Of a stretch of 64,000 bases of DNA, positions 54,711 to 63,391 are shown piece after piece. The position numbers were made by a program, and so were the translations under genes. The stretch is from positions 1 to 64,000 of the forward strand of contig NZ_JAAUWW010000009.1 of assembly GCF_014694375.1 (NCBI RefSeq). Reading direction: 5' to 3'. Numbering within the stretch: the stretch's first letter is position 1; each line of letters begins with the position of its first letter. The notes under the pieces are model-generated. The model had not been told where the DNA came from. It was given only the letters and a program-made list of their open reading frames with translations, and ran no database searches. The stretch comes from Vibrio sp. S17_S38. Its GTDB lineage: Bacteria > Pseudomonadota > Gammaproteobacteria > Enterobacterales > Vibrionaceae.

Positions 54711-55649
54711 ATGAGCACCACGACTGCATTTCCAATCGGAACACCAGGCCAAAAATGGACCAATATTGAAAAACGCCAGTGGTTAGAACAAACCAGTGTA
54801 AAACGTTCTTATTTCGAGGAAGTGGTACCAAAAATTGACGCGCTAAAAAATCAATTTGACGTTTTTCAGTATGGTGAATTGCAATACGATAATATTCCGG
54901 TTGGAAAAGATCGTTATCCATTATGGGCATTAAAAACACGCTCGTGGGATGTCAATAAACCAACAATTTTAGTGACTGGTGGTGTCCATGGTTATGAAAC
55001 CAGCGGTGTACACGGTGCACTTTTATTTGCTCAAACAGAAGAAAAAAATTACCACGTTGATTTCAATATTGTGATCGCGCCATGTGTCAGCCCTTGGGGA
55101 TACGAAACCATTAATCGTTGGAATCCTGAAGCACTTGATCCTAATCGTAATTTCACGACTAATAGCCCAGCTCAAGAATCAGCCGCATTAATGAAAATGG
55201 TGGCAGATTTAAACGTGTCGATTTTAGCCCATATTGATTTACACGAAACAACGGATACGGATGAATTAGAGTTTCGACCAGCGCTCGCCGCTCGTGATGG
55301 TATTGAGTGTAAAAAAGGCATTATTCCTGATGGATTTTATACTGTGGGAGACACAGAAAAAGACGATGATGCGCTACAAAAAGCCATTATTGATTCCGTT
55401 CGTAATGTCACTCATATTGCACCAGCGGATGAAAATAACCAAATAATAGGTTCCGATGTCACTCAGAATGGTGTTATTAATTATCCGTTAGCGGCGCTTG
55501 GGTTATGTGCAGGCTTTACCAATTATCAATATTGCACCACTACCGAAGTCTATCCAGATAGTCCTAAAGTAACCGATGACGAATGCAACCGAGCTCAAGT
55601 TGCCGCGATTGTCGGCGCTCTCGATTATATTCTGACTACACTTAAATGA
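54711..55649 (+). CDS. M14-family zinc metallopeptidase
   Basis: The 312-aa protein has the zinc site HxxE in VTGGVHGYETSGVHGALL and the third ligand region in HIDLHETTDTDEL, with NPEALDPNRNF before it, as in M14 carboxypeptidases and succinylglutamate desuccinylase-like enzymes. No signal peptide is seen. It could trim peptides, possibly from murein, or deacylate amino acids; I cannot decide. AAAGGA precedes the ATG. Confidence 0.82.
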   Translation: MSTTTAFPIGTPGQKWTNIEKRQWLEQTSVKRSYFEEVVPKIDALKNQFDVFQYGELQYDNIPVGKDRYPLWALKTRSWDVNKPTILVTGGVHGYETSGVHGALLFAQTEEKNYHVDFNIVIAPCVSPWGYETINRWNPEALDPNRNFTTNSPAQESAALMKMVADLNVSILAHIDLHETTDTDELEFRPALAARDGIECKKGIIPDGFYTVGDTEKDDDALQKAIIDSVRNVTHIAPADENNQIIGSDVTQNGVINYPLAALGLCAGFTNYQYCTTTEVYPDSPKVTDDECNRAQVAAIVGALDYILTTLK

Positions 55650-55707
55650 TCATCAGTAGCTTGATACTTTAATCTCTCTAGTAAACTAGCAAAAGGGACA
55701 TAACTGC

Positions 55708-56223
55708 ATGGCTGACATTAACGTCAAAGAAGATCTAGATATCATCGATTACTTAACCGTAGGTTTATATCGTTCAAGCTTCGGTGTGTCGGCCATTGCA
55801 ATGGTACTGTATAATTTCATTCCTTTTGACTATGCAAGCAAACTGTTAATTTGCAGCTCCTTGATTGCGGCAGCTTGTATGCATATTTATGATAAAAAAA
55901 TCCGCTGGATAATTTTAGGCAGTGCTCTATTTTCAGTCTGTTGGCTTATGATTGGCATTACGCCCATTTTAGCAATTGGCGCAAGCTTTTTAGTCACCAG
56001 TGCATTAACCATCAAAGAATACTATTGCTTTCGAATTTACTTAGTCCGTATTACACCTATTGTGCTGATCTTATATTGGCTAAGTTTGTTGATATCGATT
56101 TTTCCTATTCTGACGCACGCTTTCTCTATTGCTTCTTTTCTATTATTAATGGGAATGTGTGTCGCCAAATTTCGTCAACCATTTCACTTCGATATTGGTG
56201 ACAAAAGTAAGTTCCAAGTCTGA
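55708..56223 (+). CDS. DUF2301-like membrane protein
   Basis: The 171-aa protein has about five to six hydrophobic helices (GVSAIAMVLYNFIPF, WIILGSALFSVCWLMIGITPILAIGASFLV, IVLILYWLSLLISIFPIL) and fits DUF2301 integral membrane proteins. Its function is unknown. It follows the M14 gene by 58 bp and may be co-transcribed. Confidence 0.7.
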   Translation: MADINVKEDLDIIDYLTVGLYRSSFGVSAIAMVLYNFIPFDYASKLLICSSLIAAACMHIYDKKIRWIILGSALFSVCWLMIGITPILAIGASFLVTSALTIKEYYCFRIYLVRITPIVLILYWLSLLISIFPILTHAFSIASFLLLMGMCVAKFRQPFHFDIGDKSKFQV

Positions 56224-56344
56224 TTTTATTCTCATCGCTTTATCCTCTAAATTAATAGGGATAAATCGATTGACCTTGTCCTAATGGTAACCTTTATGCT
56301 TGAGTCATCTTCAATAATTTTGACTTAACTTTAAAGGTACTCCC

Positions 56345-56866
56345 ATGAAACTCATTTCATTTTTCTCACTTGCTTTTGCTTTATCTGCAAATTCTGTTTG
56401 GGCAAACCAAGCCGATGATTTTGCTAACTTAACGGCGCCACAAGCCTTAGAGAAATCGCATGAATATCACGGTAAAGGCACGGCTTCAATTCAAGTATTT
56501 CCAGATCATATTCTGGCGAAATTTAGCGATGGTAGCCAAACTAAAATTTCGACGGGTGACCAACACTTATTGTCTATCGCCCCTTACGAATATCAGACTC
56601 ACCCTTGTGGATTTCATGTTCCAACAGGTTGCCAAGGTGAACTAGTTGAAAAATCCATGCAAGTGAAAATCACCGATTTAGACACCAAACAAGTATTAAA
56701 ATACGGTATGGTGAAAACACAAAAAGATGGCTTTATTGATTTTTGGATGCCAAAAGGTAAAAAGCATCTAGAGTTCACTTTTACTTACAATGGAAAAACC
56801 GCCACTCAAATTCTTAGCACAGAAGATGATGCTAAAACTTGCATCACCACGATGCAATTGAGCTAA
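56345..56866 (+). CDS. cueP: CueP family periplasmic copper-binding protein
   Basis: The 173-aa protein has a signal peptide cut near residue 20 and the CueP pattern: SIAPYEYQTHPCGFHVPTGCQGELVEKSMQVKITD, DGFIDFWMPKG and a terminal CITTMQL. The three expected cysteines are Cys88, Cys96 and Cys166; the 8-residue spacing of the first two matches what I recall of Salmonella CueP. CueP stores periplasmic copper and supplies it to superoxide dismutase. No other copper gene lies nearby. Confidence 0.85.
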   Translation: MKLISFFSLAFALSANSVWANQADDFANLTAPQALEKSHEYHGKGTASIQVFPDHILAKFSDGSQTKISTGDQHLLSIAPYEYQTHPCGFHVPTGCQGELVEKSMQVKITDLDTKQVLKYGMVKTQKDGFIDFWMPKGKKHLEFTFTYNGKTATQILSTEDDAKTCITTMQLS

Positions 56867-56892
56867 TCCTTTAGGCTTCGTCCAAAAAAATG

Positions 56893-56926
56893 AAAGTTCA
56901 CAACTTAATAGGTTGTGAACTTTTTT
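56893..56926 (+). terminator. Terminator of the cueP gene
   Basis: 12-bp perfect arms (AAAGTTCACAAC, GTTGTGAACTTT) run into TTTTATTT, 26 bp after the stop. Confidence 0.9.
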
Positions 56927-57002
56927 ATTTATTTCGATAACTTATGCAGTTTATAACGTACAATTGCGCCTTACTTTTTCGCCTACCTTCAAAGGTCTAC
57001 TC

Positions 57003-57542
57003 GTGGCTTTAAAACCAACTATTTATAAGTTTCGTATATCTCTCACCGATATGAACAATGATCATTATGACTCGCTCAATCTAACTGTGGCTCAACATCC
57101 ATCAGAAAATAATGAGCGCATGATGGCAAGACTGCTCGCTTATTGCTTAAACGCCCAACCCGATCTTCAATTTACCAAAGGCTTATCAAGCATTGAAGAA
57201 CCAGATATTTGGGTGAAATCATTAGACGATCAATTATTGCATTGGATTGAAGCTGGTGAGCCTGATTTCGACCGAGTAAAAAAAGCTAGTCGTATCGCGA
57301 AACGTGTCAGTATTTACAGTTTCAACACCAAAACCGATGTATGGTGGAAACAAAATCAAACCAAATTTGCCACACTCAATGCGGAGATCTTTCGTCTAGA
57401 TCCTGCTGGAGTAGTGGAATCGACTAAGATGATCGCTCGAACTTTAGATTTAGGTGTCATGATTTCAGGCAATACTATTTATTTATCAACAGATGCGTTG
57501 CAGAGTGAAGTAACGTGGGAAATGTTGTCAGAGTCTAAATAA
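57003..57542 (+). CDS. yaeQ: YaeQ family protein
   Basis: The 179-aa protein matches YaeQ across its length (ALKPTIYKFRISLTDMNNDHYDSLNLTVAQHPSENNERMMARLLAYCLNA, IWVKSLDDQLLHWIEAGEPDFDRVKKASRIAKRVSIYSFN). YaeQ has a nuclease-like fold and an unclear role. The start is GTG at 57003, with AAAGG upstream, because the family begins (M/V)ALK; the frame extends upstream to 56964. Confidence 0.92.
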   Translation: MALKPTIYKFRISLTDMNNDHYDSLNLTVAQHPSENNERMMARLLAYCLNAQPDLQFTKGLSSIEEPDIWVKSLDDQLLHWIEAGEPDFDRVKKASRIAKRVSIYSFNTKTDVWWKQNQTKFATLNAEIFRLDPAGVVESTKMIARTLDLGVMISGNTIYLSTDALQSEVTWEMLSESK

Positions 57543-57655
57543 CCTGAACTCTGGATAAATAACAAAGATCATTACATTTTATGAAGTGATACGCTCATCT
57601 CAATATTTGATATGATAATGCCATTCATATTTTATCTACTGTAAAGGAAGACAGG

Positions 57656-58063
57656 ATGCTTCGACTTACTACCGCATTATGCGCCACTCTATGTACCGTT
57701 TTAGCTCTACTCTCAACTGCTAGCTTTGCAGAAACATCACCCAAAGCACCTACCACATCAACAAGCACGGCGGCTCAATCTGATCCTGCAATGCTGCCAG
57801 AGAAAGATTTAACTCGCTATTTGGTTTGTGGGTTTTTACATAAAGAAGGCAGCTATAAGATTGGTTCTTACATTATGAATGAATATCCAATCCAGTGGAC
57901 AACGCATCATGAAGAGTACCAAACATTGGTAGAAAATAAGCTGACCGAAATTTCTCAGCAACAAAACGTGTCTAAGTTTAAAGCTGAAGATACGTTATAT
58001 AGTAAATACCAATGTGCTAGTGCTTACGCCGATCTTTTACAGTTCGATACTAGTAAGATTTAA
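57656..58063 (+). CDS. Hypothetical secreted protein
   Basis: The 135-aa protein has a signal peptide cut after STASFA (near residue 25), then a Ser/Thr/Pro/Ala-rich linker and a compact C-terminal region with two cysteines (LVCGFLHKEGSY, KYQCASAYADLL) that may form a disulfide. I do not recognise it. AAGGAAG precedes the ATG. It is 33 bp upstream of the glutaredoxin gene on the same strand. Confidence 0.7.
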   Translation: MLRLTTALCATLCTVLALLSTASFAETSPKAPTTSTSTAAQSDPAMLPEKDLTRYLVCGFLHKEGSYKIGSYIMNEYPIQWTTHHEEYQTLVENKLTEISQQQNVSKFKAEDTLYSKYQCASAYADLLQFDTSKI

Positions 58064-58096
58064 CAACATTACTTCCAAATTCTTAAGGAGTTAGAT

Positions 58097-58354
58097 ATGA
58101 CCACATCAACACAAGGCTTGTCACTGTATCATTTTGAAAGCTGCCCATATTGCCAGAAAGTTCGCCGCGCCATCACAGAATTAGGACTTGATTTGGAATT
58201 GAGAGATATTCGTAAAAATCCTGATTATCAAGATGAAAAAGTAACGGCAACGGGTAAAACACAAGTACCTTGCTTAAAGATCGAAAGTGGCTCAGAAACA
58301 ACATGGCTATATGAATCTGATGCAATTGTTGATTATCTAAAAGCATTAGCTTAA
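58097..58354 (+). CDS. Glutaredoxin
   Basis: The 85-aa protein has the dithiol active site CPYCQ in LYHFESCPYCQKVRRAITELGLDLELRDI, the cis-proline segment QVPCL and a C-terminal LYESDAIVDYLKAL helix, typical of GrxB-like or GST N-terminal glutaredoxins. It reduces disulfides or glutathione adducts in the cytoplasm. AAGGAG precedes the ATG. Confidence 0.92.
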   Translation: MTTSTQGLSLYHFESCPYCQKVRRAITELGLDLELRDIRKNPDYQDEKVTATGKTQVPCLKIESGSETTWLYESDAIVDYLKALA

Positions 58355-58407
58355 TCACAAATTAAATGCTCATTGATATTTAAAATAACCAATGACAATT
58401 ACGCATA

Positions 58408-58440
58408 AAAAAATCAGGCCCCTAAAGAGCCTGATTTTTT
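58408..58440. terminator. Bidirectional terminator, glutaredoxin/SulP
   Basis: 12-bp perfect arms (AAAAAATCAGGC, GCCTGATTTTTT) with a 9-nt loop lie between convergent genes; both strands end in a T-run. Confidence 0.92.
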
Positions 58441-58470
58441 ATTTTCAAGAAAGACTGTCAAATGAATGGC

Positions 58471-60243
58471 TTAAATTTCAGCTGAAACCGTGATATCTGA
58501 TTCTGGTTTTTTATATTCATTTCTTTGTAATGGCACTATCTGTTCATTTTCTACTGCTGCTTGATAACAAGCACAGAGTTTAATAGCCAAATACATATCC
58601 GATCGAATAATAATGCCACCATCTCCCACTTGAATTCCCATAAGATCACACCAAGATTTTAATTGACGCTTACGCCCTGCAAGGACTAAACGGATACCTT
58701 GTTTTTTCAACTGCACTTGTAAATCACTAATCATTGTCATCGCACTCGCATCTAAATAAGTGAAACTCACAACCGAGTCAATAATGACATAACTTAAATC
58801 ATTCTTATCCGCTAGATACACATACTTTAATAATTGACGCTTAAAATATGGAGCGTTGAAATACGTTAATGGTGAATTAAATCGATAAATCAATAAGCCC
58901 GGGATCGCTTTCACTTTATCGCTTTCATCAAGAGTTCGCACACTTCCCCTATGACTCAAACCTAGAATTTGATCACTTGGGCGCATAATGGTGCTTAGAA
59001 ACTGAAACAAACCTAATAAAACAGCTAAGGTAATACCGGGTATCACACCAATAACTAATACGCCCATGAAAGTAATTGACGACAAGTAGAAAGCCTTAGT
59101 ATCGCGATTTCGCAATAGCCAAATTCCCTTCATATCGAGCAATGAAAAAGAGGAAACAATTAATACTACGCCCAAAGCCGCAATTGGTATAAATTCCAGA
59201 GGTTGATAAGCAACAACCGCAACGACAGCAATAATGACACCGGCAATAATAGAAACTAATTGTGTTTTACCACCATTCGCATCATTGATCGCAGTACGAG
59301 AATTCGCCCCACTAATCGCAAAACCAGAAGACAATGCAGAGGCGAAATTAGCTACACCCAATGCACGAAATTCTTTATCCGCATCAATTTCATAACCATT
59401 TTTTGCCGCAAAGCTGCGCGCCGTAATCATCATGCTAACAAAGCTTACCATCGCCAAGTTAAATGCAGGCATAACCAACTCTCTTCCGTCCTCCAAGCTA
59501 AATTTTGGCGCTTGAAACACAGGAAAACCGCCATCTACAGCCCCAACCACCTGAACGCCATAATGACTAAGTTGACCAATCCAAGTAATCGCAGAAGCAC
59601 CGATAATAGCAATAATCGCGGCAGGCAAACGAGGCTGATAATATTTACAAATATAATATATCGCAATCGTAAATAAACTGACCATTACGGTTTGCCAATG
59701 CACTCTCTCCAAAATCATCGGAGCCTCAAGTAATTGCTCAACCAGCTGATTTTTTTCAAAAGATAAACCAAGTATATTGGCAAACTGCCCCACAACAATG
59801 GTGATGGCGACGCCATTCAAAAGACCTAGTAAAATAGGACGAGAAAGAAAATCCGCCAGCATTCCTAACCTAAAATAACTGGCAATTAAGCACCATGCCC
59901 CAGTCATTAAAGTAATAGTAATAACCAATTGCCAATATTTCACGGCATCACCTGCCGCTAAGGGTGCAACTACAGCCGCAATAACAGCGCAAGTGGCAGT
60001 GTCGGGGCCCATAATTAATTGTCTAGAGGTACCGAAAAAAGCATAAACAATCATAGGAAGCGCCGTAGAATATAATCCTACAATAGCACTTACCCCTGTT
60101 AACTGAGCATAAGCAATACCAACCGGCAGGGCTACGGCAACAACTGAGAATGCAGCGCGGATATCATCAGAAAGCCAAACTCGCTGATAATCTTTAAGCT
60201 GGTAAAAACCCGGTAGCCAATATTTGATACATGCCTTGATCAA
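58471..60243 (-). CDS. SulP family anion transporter with STAS domain
   Basis: The 590-aa inner-membrane protein has the SulP core (AAFSVVAVALPVGIAYAQLTGVSAIVGLYSTALPMIVYAFFGTSRQLIMGPDTATCAVIAA, about twelve helices or more) and a C-terminal STAS domain (residues about 440-550: YVIIDSVVSFTYLDASAMTMISDLQVQL). SulP proteins carry sulfate, bicarbonate or dicarboxylates; the substrate is not readable. It starts at TTG with AAGGA about 10 nt upstream. Confidence 0.9.
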   Translation of the reverse strand: MIKACIKYWLPGFYQLKDYQRVWLSDDIRAAFSVVAVALPVGIAYAQLTGVSAIVGLYSTALPMIVYAFFGTSRQLIMGPDTATCAVIAAVVAPLAAGDAVKYWQLVITITLMTGAWCLIASYFRLGMLADFLSRPILLGLLNGVAITIVVGQFANILGLSFEKNQLVEQLLEAPMILERVHWQTVMVSLFTIAIYYICKYYQPRLPAAIIAIIGASAITWIGQLSHYGVQVVGAVDGGFPVFQAPKFSLEDGRELVMPAFNLAMVSFVSMMITARSFAAKNGYEIDADKEFRALGVANFASALSSGFAISGANSRTAINDANGGKTQLVSIIAGVIIAVVAVVAYQPLEFIPIAALGVVLIVSSFSLLDMKGIWLLRNRDTKAFYLSSITFMGVLVIGVIPGITLAVLLGLFQFLSTIMRPSDQILGLSHRGSVRTLDESDKVKAIPGLLIYRFNSPLTYFNAPYFKRQLLKYVYLADKNDLSYVIIDSVVSFTYLDASAMTMISDLQVQLKKQGIRLVLAGRKRQLKSWCDLMGIQVGDGGIIIRSDMYLAIKLCACYQAAVENEQIVPLQRNEYKKPESDITVSAEI

Positions 60244-60699
60244 CGCAATTTATCCTTACATTTTCCATATAAAAACCACAATTAATCAGGTGATTATAGC
60301 TGATCGAATGCCAATACAGACCATTTATTTAAGTCTGATTCTATAATTAATAAAAATCGATTCCCGTTACCTTCCATCATATCGACCTTATGAATGACTA
60401 CTATCCATATTGAACACTTCGGTTATATCAACCAGTAATGAGTCATGATTTTAATAATCTACGTTGCCACCCTACATTAGATGGCCAAAGTCAGTTAAGC
60501 CTATAAAGCAAAAGGCCTAAACAGTCATTCACCACCCAAAAATCAGTTAGATCACTAATCATTTAATAAAAACATCATATTTTTTTATTAACTATAAAAA
60601 CTCATTAAAAACAATAAAATAGGTATTGATTGTATATTTCCATTAGGAATAAGGGGTTGAATTAATTCGTCACAACGTTATGATCACTTTCGAAATTGA

Positions 60700-60711
60700 T
60701 TAGTACACTAA
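60700..60711. promoter_or_regulatory. Palindrome upstream of ectA
   Basis: TTAGT, two bases, ACTAA is a perfect small dyad 86 bp before ectA, and TTAGTAC recurs at 60726-60732. A regulator site is possible. The rest of 60244-60796 is 550 bp of very AT-rich DNA with no gene that I can see; it must hold the salt-controlled ect promoter. Confidence 0.35.
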
Positions 60712-60796
60712 ACAAAATAATAAATTTAGTACTTTTTAAATTAATCCATTCACACCATTAATTTTCATGATGTGGATACAAAAATATAGGGCAATG

Positions 60797-61339
60797 ATGA
60801 TTACGGCACCCAGGGTGACACATCCAGAAAAAGTGACCAACACTCAAGATGAGTGGACATTTAGAAAACCCGAAATAAGCGATGGTATTCAAGTTAATAA
60901 CTTGATTGAATCGTGTCCCCCTCTGGATACAAACTCCGCTTACTGCAACTTTTTGCAAACTTCCCATTTTAAAGAAACCTGCGTTTTAGCAGAGAGAAAT
61001 GGTGAAATCGCAGGTTTTGTTTCGGCTTACCTCAAACCAAGCACACCACCAGAACAGCCCGTGTTATTTATTTGGCAAGTGGCCGTTGCAGAAAAGAGTC
61101 GAGGTTGTGGTTTGGCTTATCGAATGATTAAAGCTTTGCTTGAACGTGAATCTTTATCTGGCATTGCCGCAATAGAAACAACCATTACCAAAGATAATCT
61201 CGGATCATGGAGCTTATTTAGAAAAATTGAGCGAGAAGATGGTGCACGAGGCAATGTTTCAGTGTTTTTGGATAAAGAACGTCATTTCGATGGAGAACAT
61301 GACAGCGAGTTCTTATTCCATATCCCTCTCGCAAGCTAA
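60797..61339 (+). CDS. ectA: Diaminobutyrate acetyltransferase EctA
   Basis: The 180-aa GNAT enzyme shows EctA signatures: FRKPEISDGIQVNNLIESCPPLDTNSAYCNFLQTSHFKETCVLAE, LFIWQVAVAEKSRGCGLAYRMIKALLER and ETTITKDNLGSWSLFRKIE. It acetylates L-2,4-diaminobutyrate, the second step of ectoine synthesis. I start at the ATG at 60797 (AGG 6 nt upstream); upstream in-frame ATGs to 60767 add non-conserved residues. Confidence 0.95.
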   Translation: MITAPRVTHPEKVTNTQDEWTFRKPEISDGIQVNNLIESCPPLDTNSAYCNFLQTSHFKETCVLAERNGEIAGFVSAYLKPSTPPEQPVLFIWQVAVAEKSRGCGLAYRMIKALLERESLSGIAAIETTITKDNLGSWSLFRKIEREDGARGNVSVFLDKERHFDGEHDSEFLFHIPLAS

Positions 61340-61435
61340 TGATCAATCAATAGAAAAATCAAACAGTAATAAATATTCAATTTGTTAGCTCTACTTTAGC
61401 TAACTCACATTCATAAATGATAGACAGGATAACTC

Positions 61436-62701
61436 ATGAATATCTTTAAAAAGCACGAATCAAACGTTCAATGTTACGCCAACAACTTCCCAGTCGTATT
61501 TTCATCGGCTAAAGGTTGCTGGCTACACACCGAAGACGGTGATCGTTACTTAGATTTTCTGGCGGGTGCTGGTTCATTAAATTATGGCCACAACAACCCT
61601 GTTCTAAAAAGAGCATTACTTGATTACATCGATCAAGATGGTTTAACCCACGGCTTAGATATGCACTCAGAAGCTAAAGCGCATTTCTTAACCAGCTTAA
61701 CCGAGAAAATTTTAGCCCCTCGCGATCTTGAATATAAAGTTCAATTCACAGGTCCAACCGGAACGAATGCGGTTGAATCTGCAATGAAGTTGGCGCGTAA
61801 AATTAAAAATCGTACCAATATTGTTGCCTTTACCAATGGCTTCCATGGTGTCTCTTATGGCGCACTGGCGGCAACGGGTAACCAACATCACCGTGGTGGC
61901 GCGGCAATGCCTTTATCAGGTGTGACCCGTTTTCCATACGAAGGCTATGCCGATATTGATGGCTTAGCATTATTTGAAACCATGCTCAACGATAATTCAG
62001 GAGGTCTAGACACCCCTGCGGCAGCTATTGTCGAAGTTGTTCAAGGCGAAGGTGGTTTAAACGCAGCATCAAACGAATGGCTACAACGTTTAAGCAAGAT
62101 CTGTAAAGACAACGATGTGCTATTAATCGTTGATGATATCCAAGCAGGTTGTGGCCGTACTGGTACTTTCTTTAGTTTTGAACCATCAGGCATCAAGCCA
62201 GACATGGTAACGCTATCAAAATCAATTGGTGGTTACGGTCTGCCAATGGCGATCATGCTAATGAAACCAGAGCTTGATCAATGGGCACCAGGTGAACATA
62301 ACGGTACTTTCCGTGGTAATAACCACGCCTTTATTACGGCGGCTGAAGCCATTGATACTTATTGGCACAATGATGATTTCGAAACACATATTCAAGAACG
62401 TGCTGCGCAATTAAATAAAGCACTGCAGAAAACACTTAAGCAATATTCAAACTTATTTGTTGGCATTAAAGGCCGTGGCTTAATGCAAGGTATCGAGTGT
62501 AAAGATGGCGACATCGCTGACTTGATCACTAGTGATTGTTTTGAAAACGGTATGGTGATTGAAACCGCCGGTCCAAATGATGAAGTAGTGAAGTTCTTCT
62601 GCCCATTAACAGTGAGCGAGTCAGAACTTGAACAAGGTATTCATATCTTTGAAAAAGCAGTTGCAAAAGTATCCACTAAATTGACTCGGAGGGCTTCCTA
62701 G
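61436..62701 (+). CDS. ectB: Diaminobutyrate-2-oxoglutarate aminotransferase EctB
   Basis: The 421-aa PLP enzyme matches EctB from the start (MNIFKKHESNVQCYANNFPVVFSSAKGCWLHTEDGDRYLDFLAGAGSLNYGHNNP), with FTGPTGTNAVESAMKLARK, DDIQAGCGRTGTFFSFE and the PLP lysine in TLSKSIGGYGLPMA. It converts aspartate semialdehyde to diaminobutyrate. AGGA precedes the ATG. Confidence 0.97.
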   Translation: MNIFKKHESNVQCYANNFPVVFSSAKGCWLHTEDGDRYLDFLAGAGSLNYGHNNPVLKRALLDYIDQDGLTHGLDMHSEAKAHFLTSLTEKILAPRDLEYKVQFTGPTGTNAVESAMKLARKIKNRTNIVAFTNGFHGVSYGALAATGNQHHRGGAAMPLSGVTRFPYEGYADIDGLALFETMLNDNSGGLDTPAAAIVEVVQGEGGLNAASNEWLQRLSKICKDNDVLLIVDDIQAGCGRTGTFFSFEPSGIKPDMVTLSKSIGGYGLPMAIMLMKPELDQWAPGEHNGTFRGNNHAFITAAEAIDTYWHNDDFETHIQERAAQLNKALQKTLKQYSNLFVGIKGRGLMQGIECKDGDIADLITSDCFENGMVIETAGPNDEVVKFFCPLTVSESELEQGIHIFEKAVAKVSTKLTRRAS

Positions 62702-62834
62702 CCCCAAGGTTTGTTTAACCACAGACCAATCAGTGGATGGTGAGATCTTAGATGATCTCCCTATCAATGAAATACCAGTGTGGCAAGCACTGGCACTTCG
62801 TCAATAGAGCTCGAATTAAAATAAGGAAATAACA

Positions 62835-63221
62835 ATGATAGTAAGAACATTAGAAGAATGCCAAAACAGTGAACGCCGTGTTGTGGCCGATACTTGGGAA
62901 AGTGTTCGTATGTTATTACGTGAAGATAACATGGGTTTCTCGTTCCACATCACCAATATCTATGCAGGAACCGATACTCACATTCACTATAAAAATCACC
63001 TAGAATCTGTGTATTGCATCTCTGGTGAAGGTGAAATTGAAATCATTGGTGGCGAAACTTACCCAATCAAACCAGGCACGCTTTATGTTCTCGATAAACA
63101 TGATGAACAGCAACTTCGTGCTTATAAAGGTGCGGATATGGTAATGGCTTGTGTATTTAATCCACCACTAACTGGCGCTGAAACCCACGATAAAGATGGT
63201 GTTTATCCGTTAGTCGATTAA
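62835..63221 (+). CDS. ectC: Ectoine synthase EctC
   Basis: The 128-aa cupin matches EctC ([69 protein letters not shown], then [13 protein letters not shown]). It cyclises N-acetyl-diaminobutyrate to ectoine. AAGGA precedes the ATG. A 133-bp gap after ectB contains small stems and no clear gene. Confidence 0.97.
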   Translation: MIVRTLEECQNSERRVVADTWESVRMLLREDNMGFSFHITNIYAGTDTHIHYKNHLESVYCISGEGEIEIIGGETYPIKPGTLYVLDKHDEQQLRAYKGADMVMACVFNPPLTGAETHDKDGVYPLVD

Positions 63222-63231
63222 AGACCTTAAA

Positions 63232-63260
63232 TTGCTGCCTCTACATTTTAGAGGCGGCAA
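63232..63260 (+). terminator. Hairpin between ectC and aspartokinase
   Basis: TTGCTGCCTCTA and TAGAGGCGGCAA pair over 12 bp with one G-U pair and a 5-nt loop, 10 bp after ectC. With no T-run it may protect or attenuate the message rather than end it. Confidence 0.55.
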
Positions 63261-63391
63261 CCATACCGAAATATTCAAATAGTGTCTTTTTATCAATATA
63301 TGGCACTTAGATCATCAAGACTTTAAAGCTGACTAAAAGAAACATCTCAGCCTTTAAAATGTCTTTATAACATCAAAAATAGGAGCTTATT

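Noticed and set aside
62702-62834. Protein-like reading frame between ectB and ectC (ending LALRQ)
   Set aside because: It has no usable start codon for its full length, overlaps small stems, and matches nothing I know. Chance is the simpler reading.
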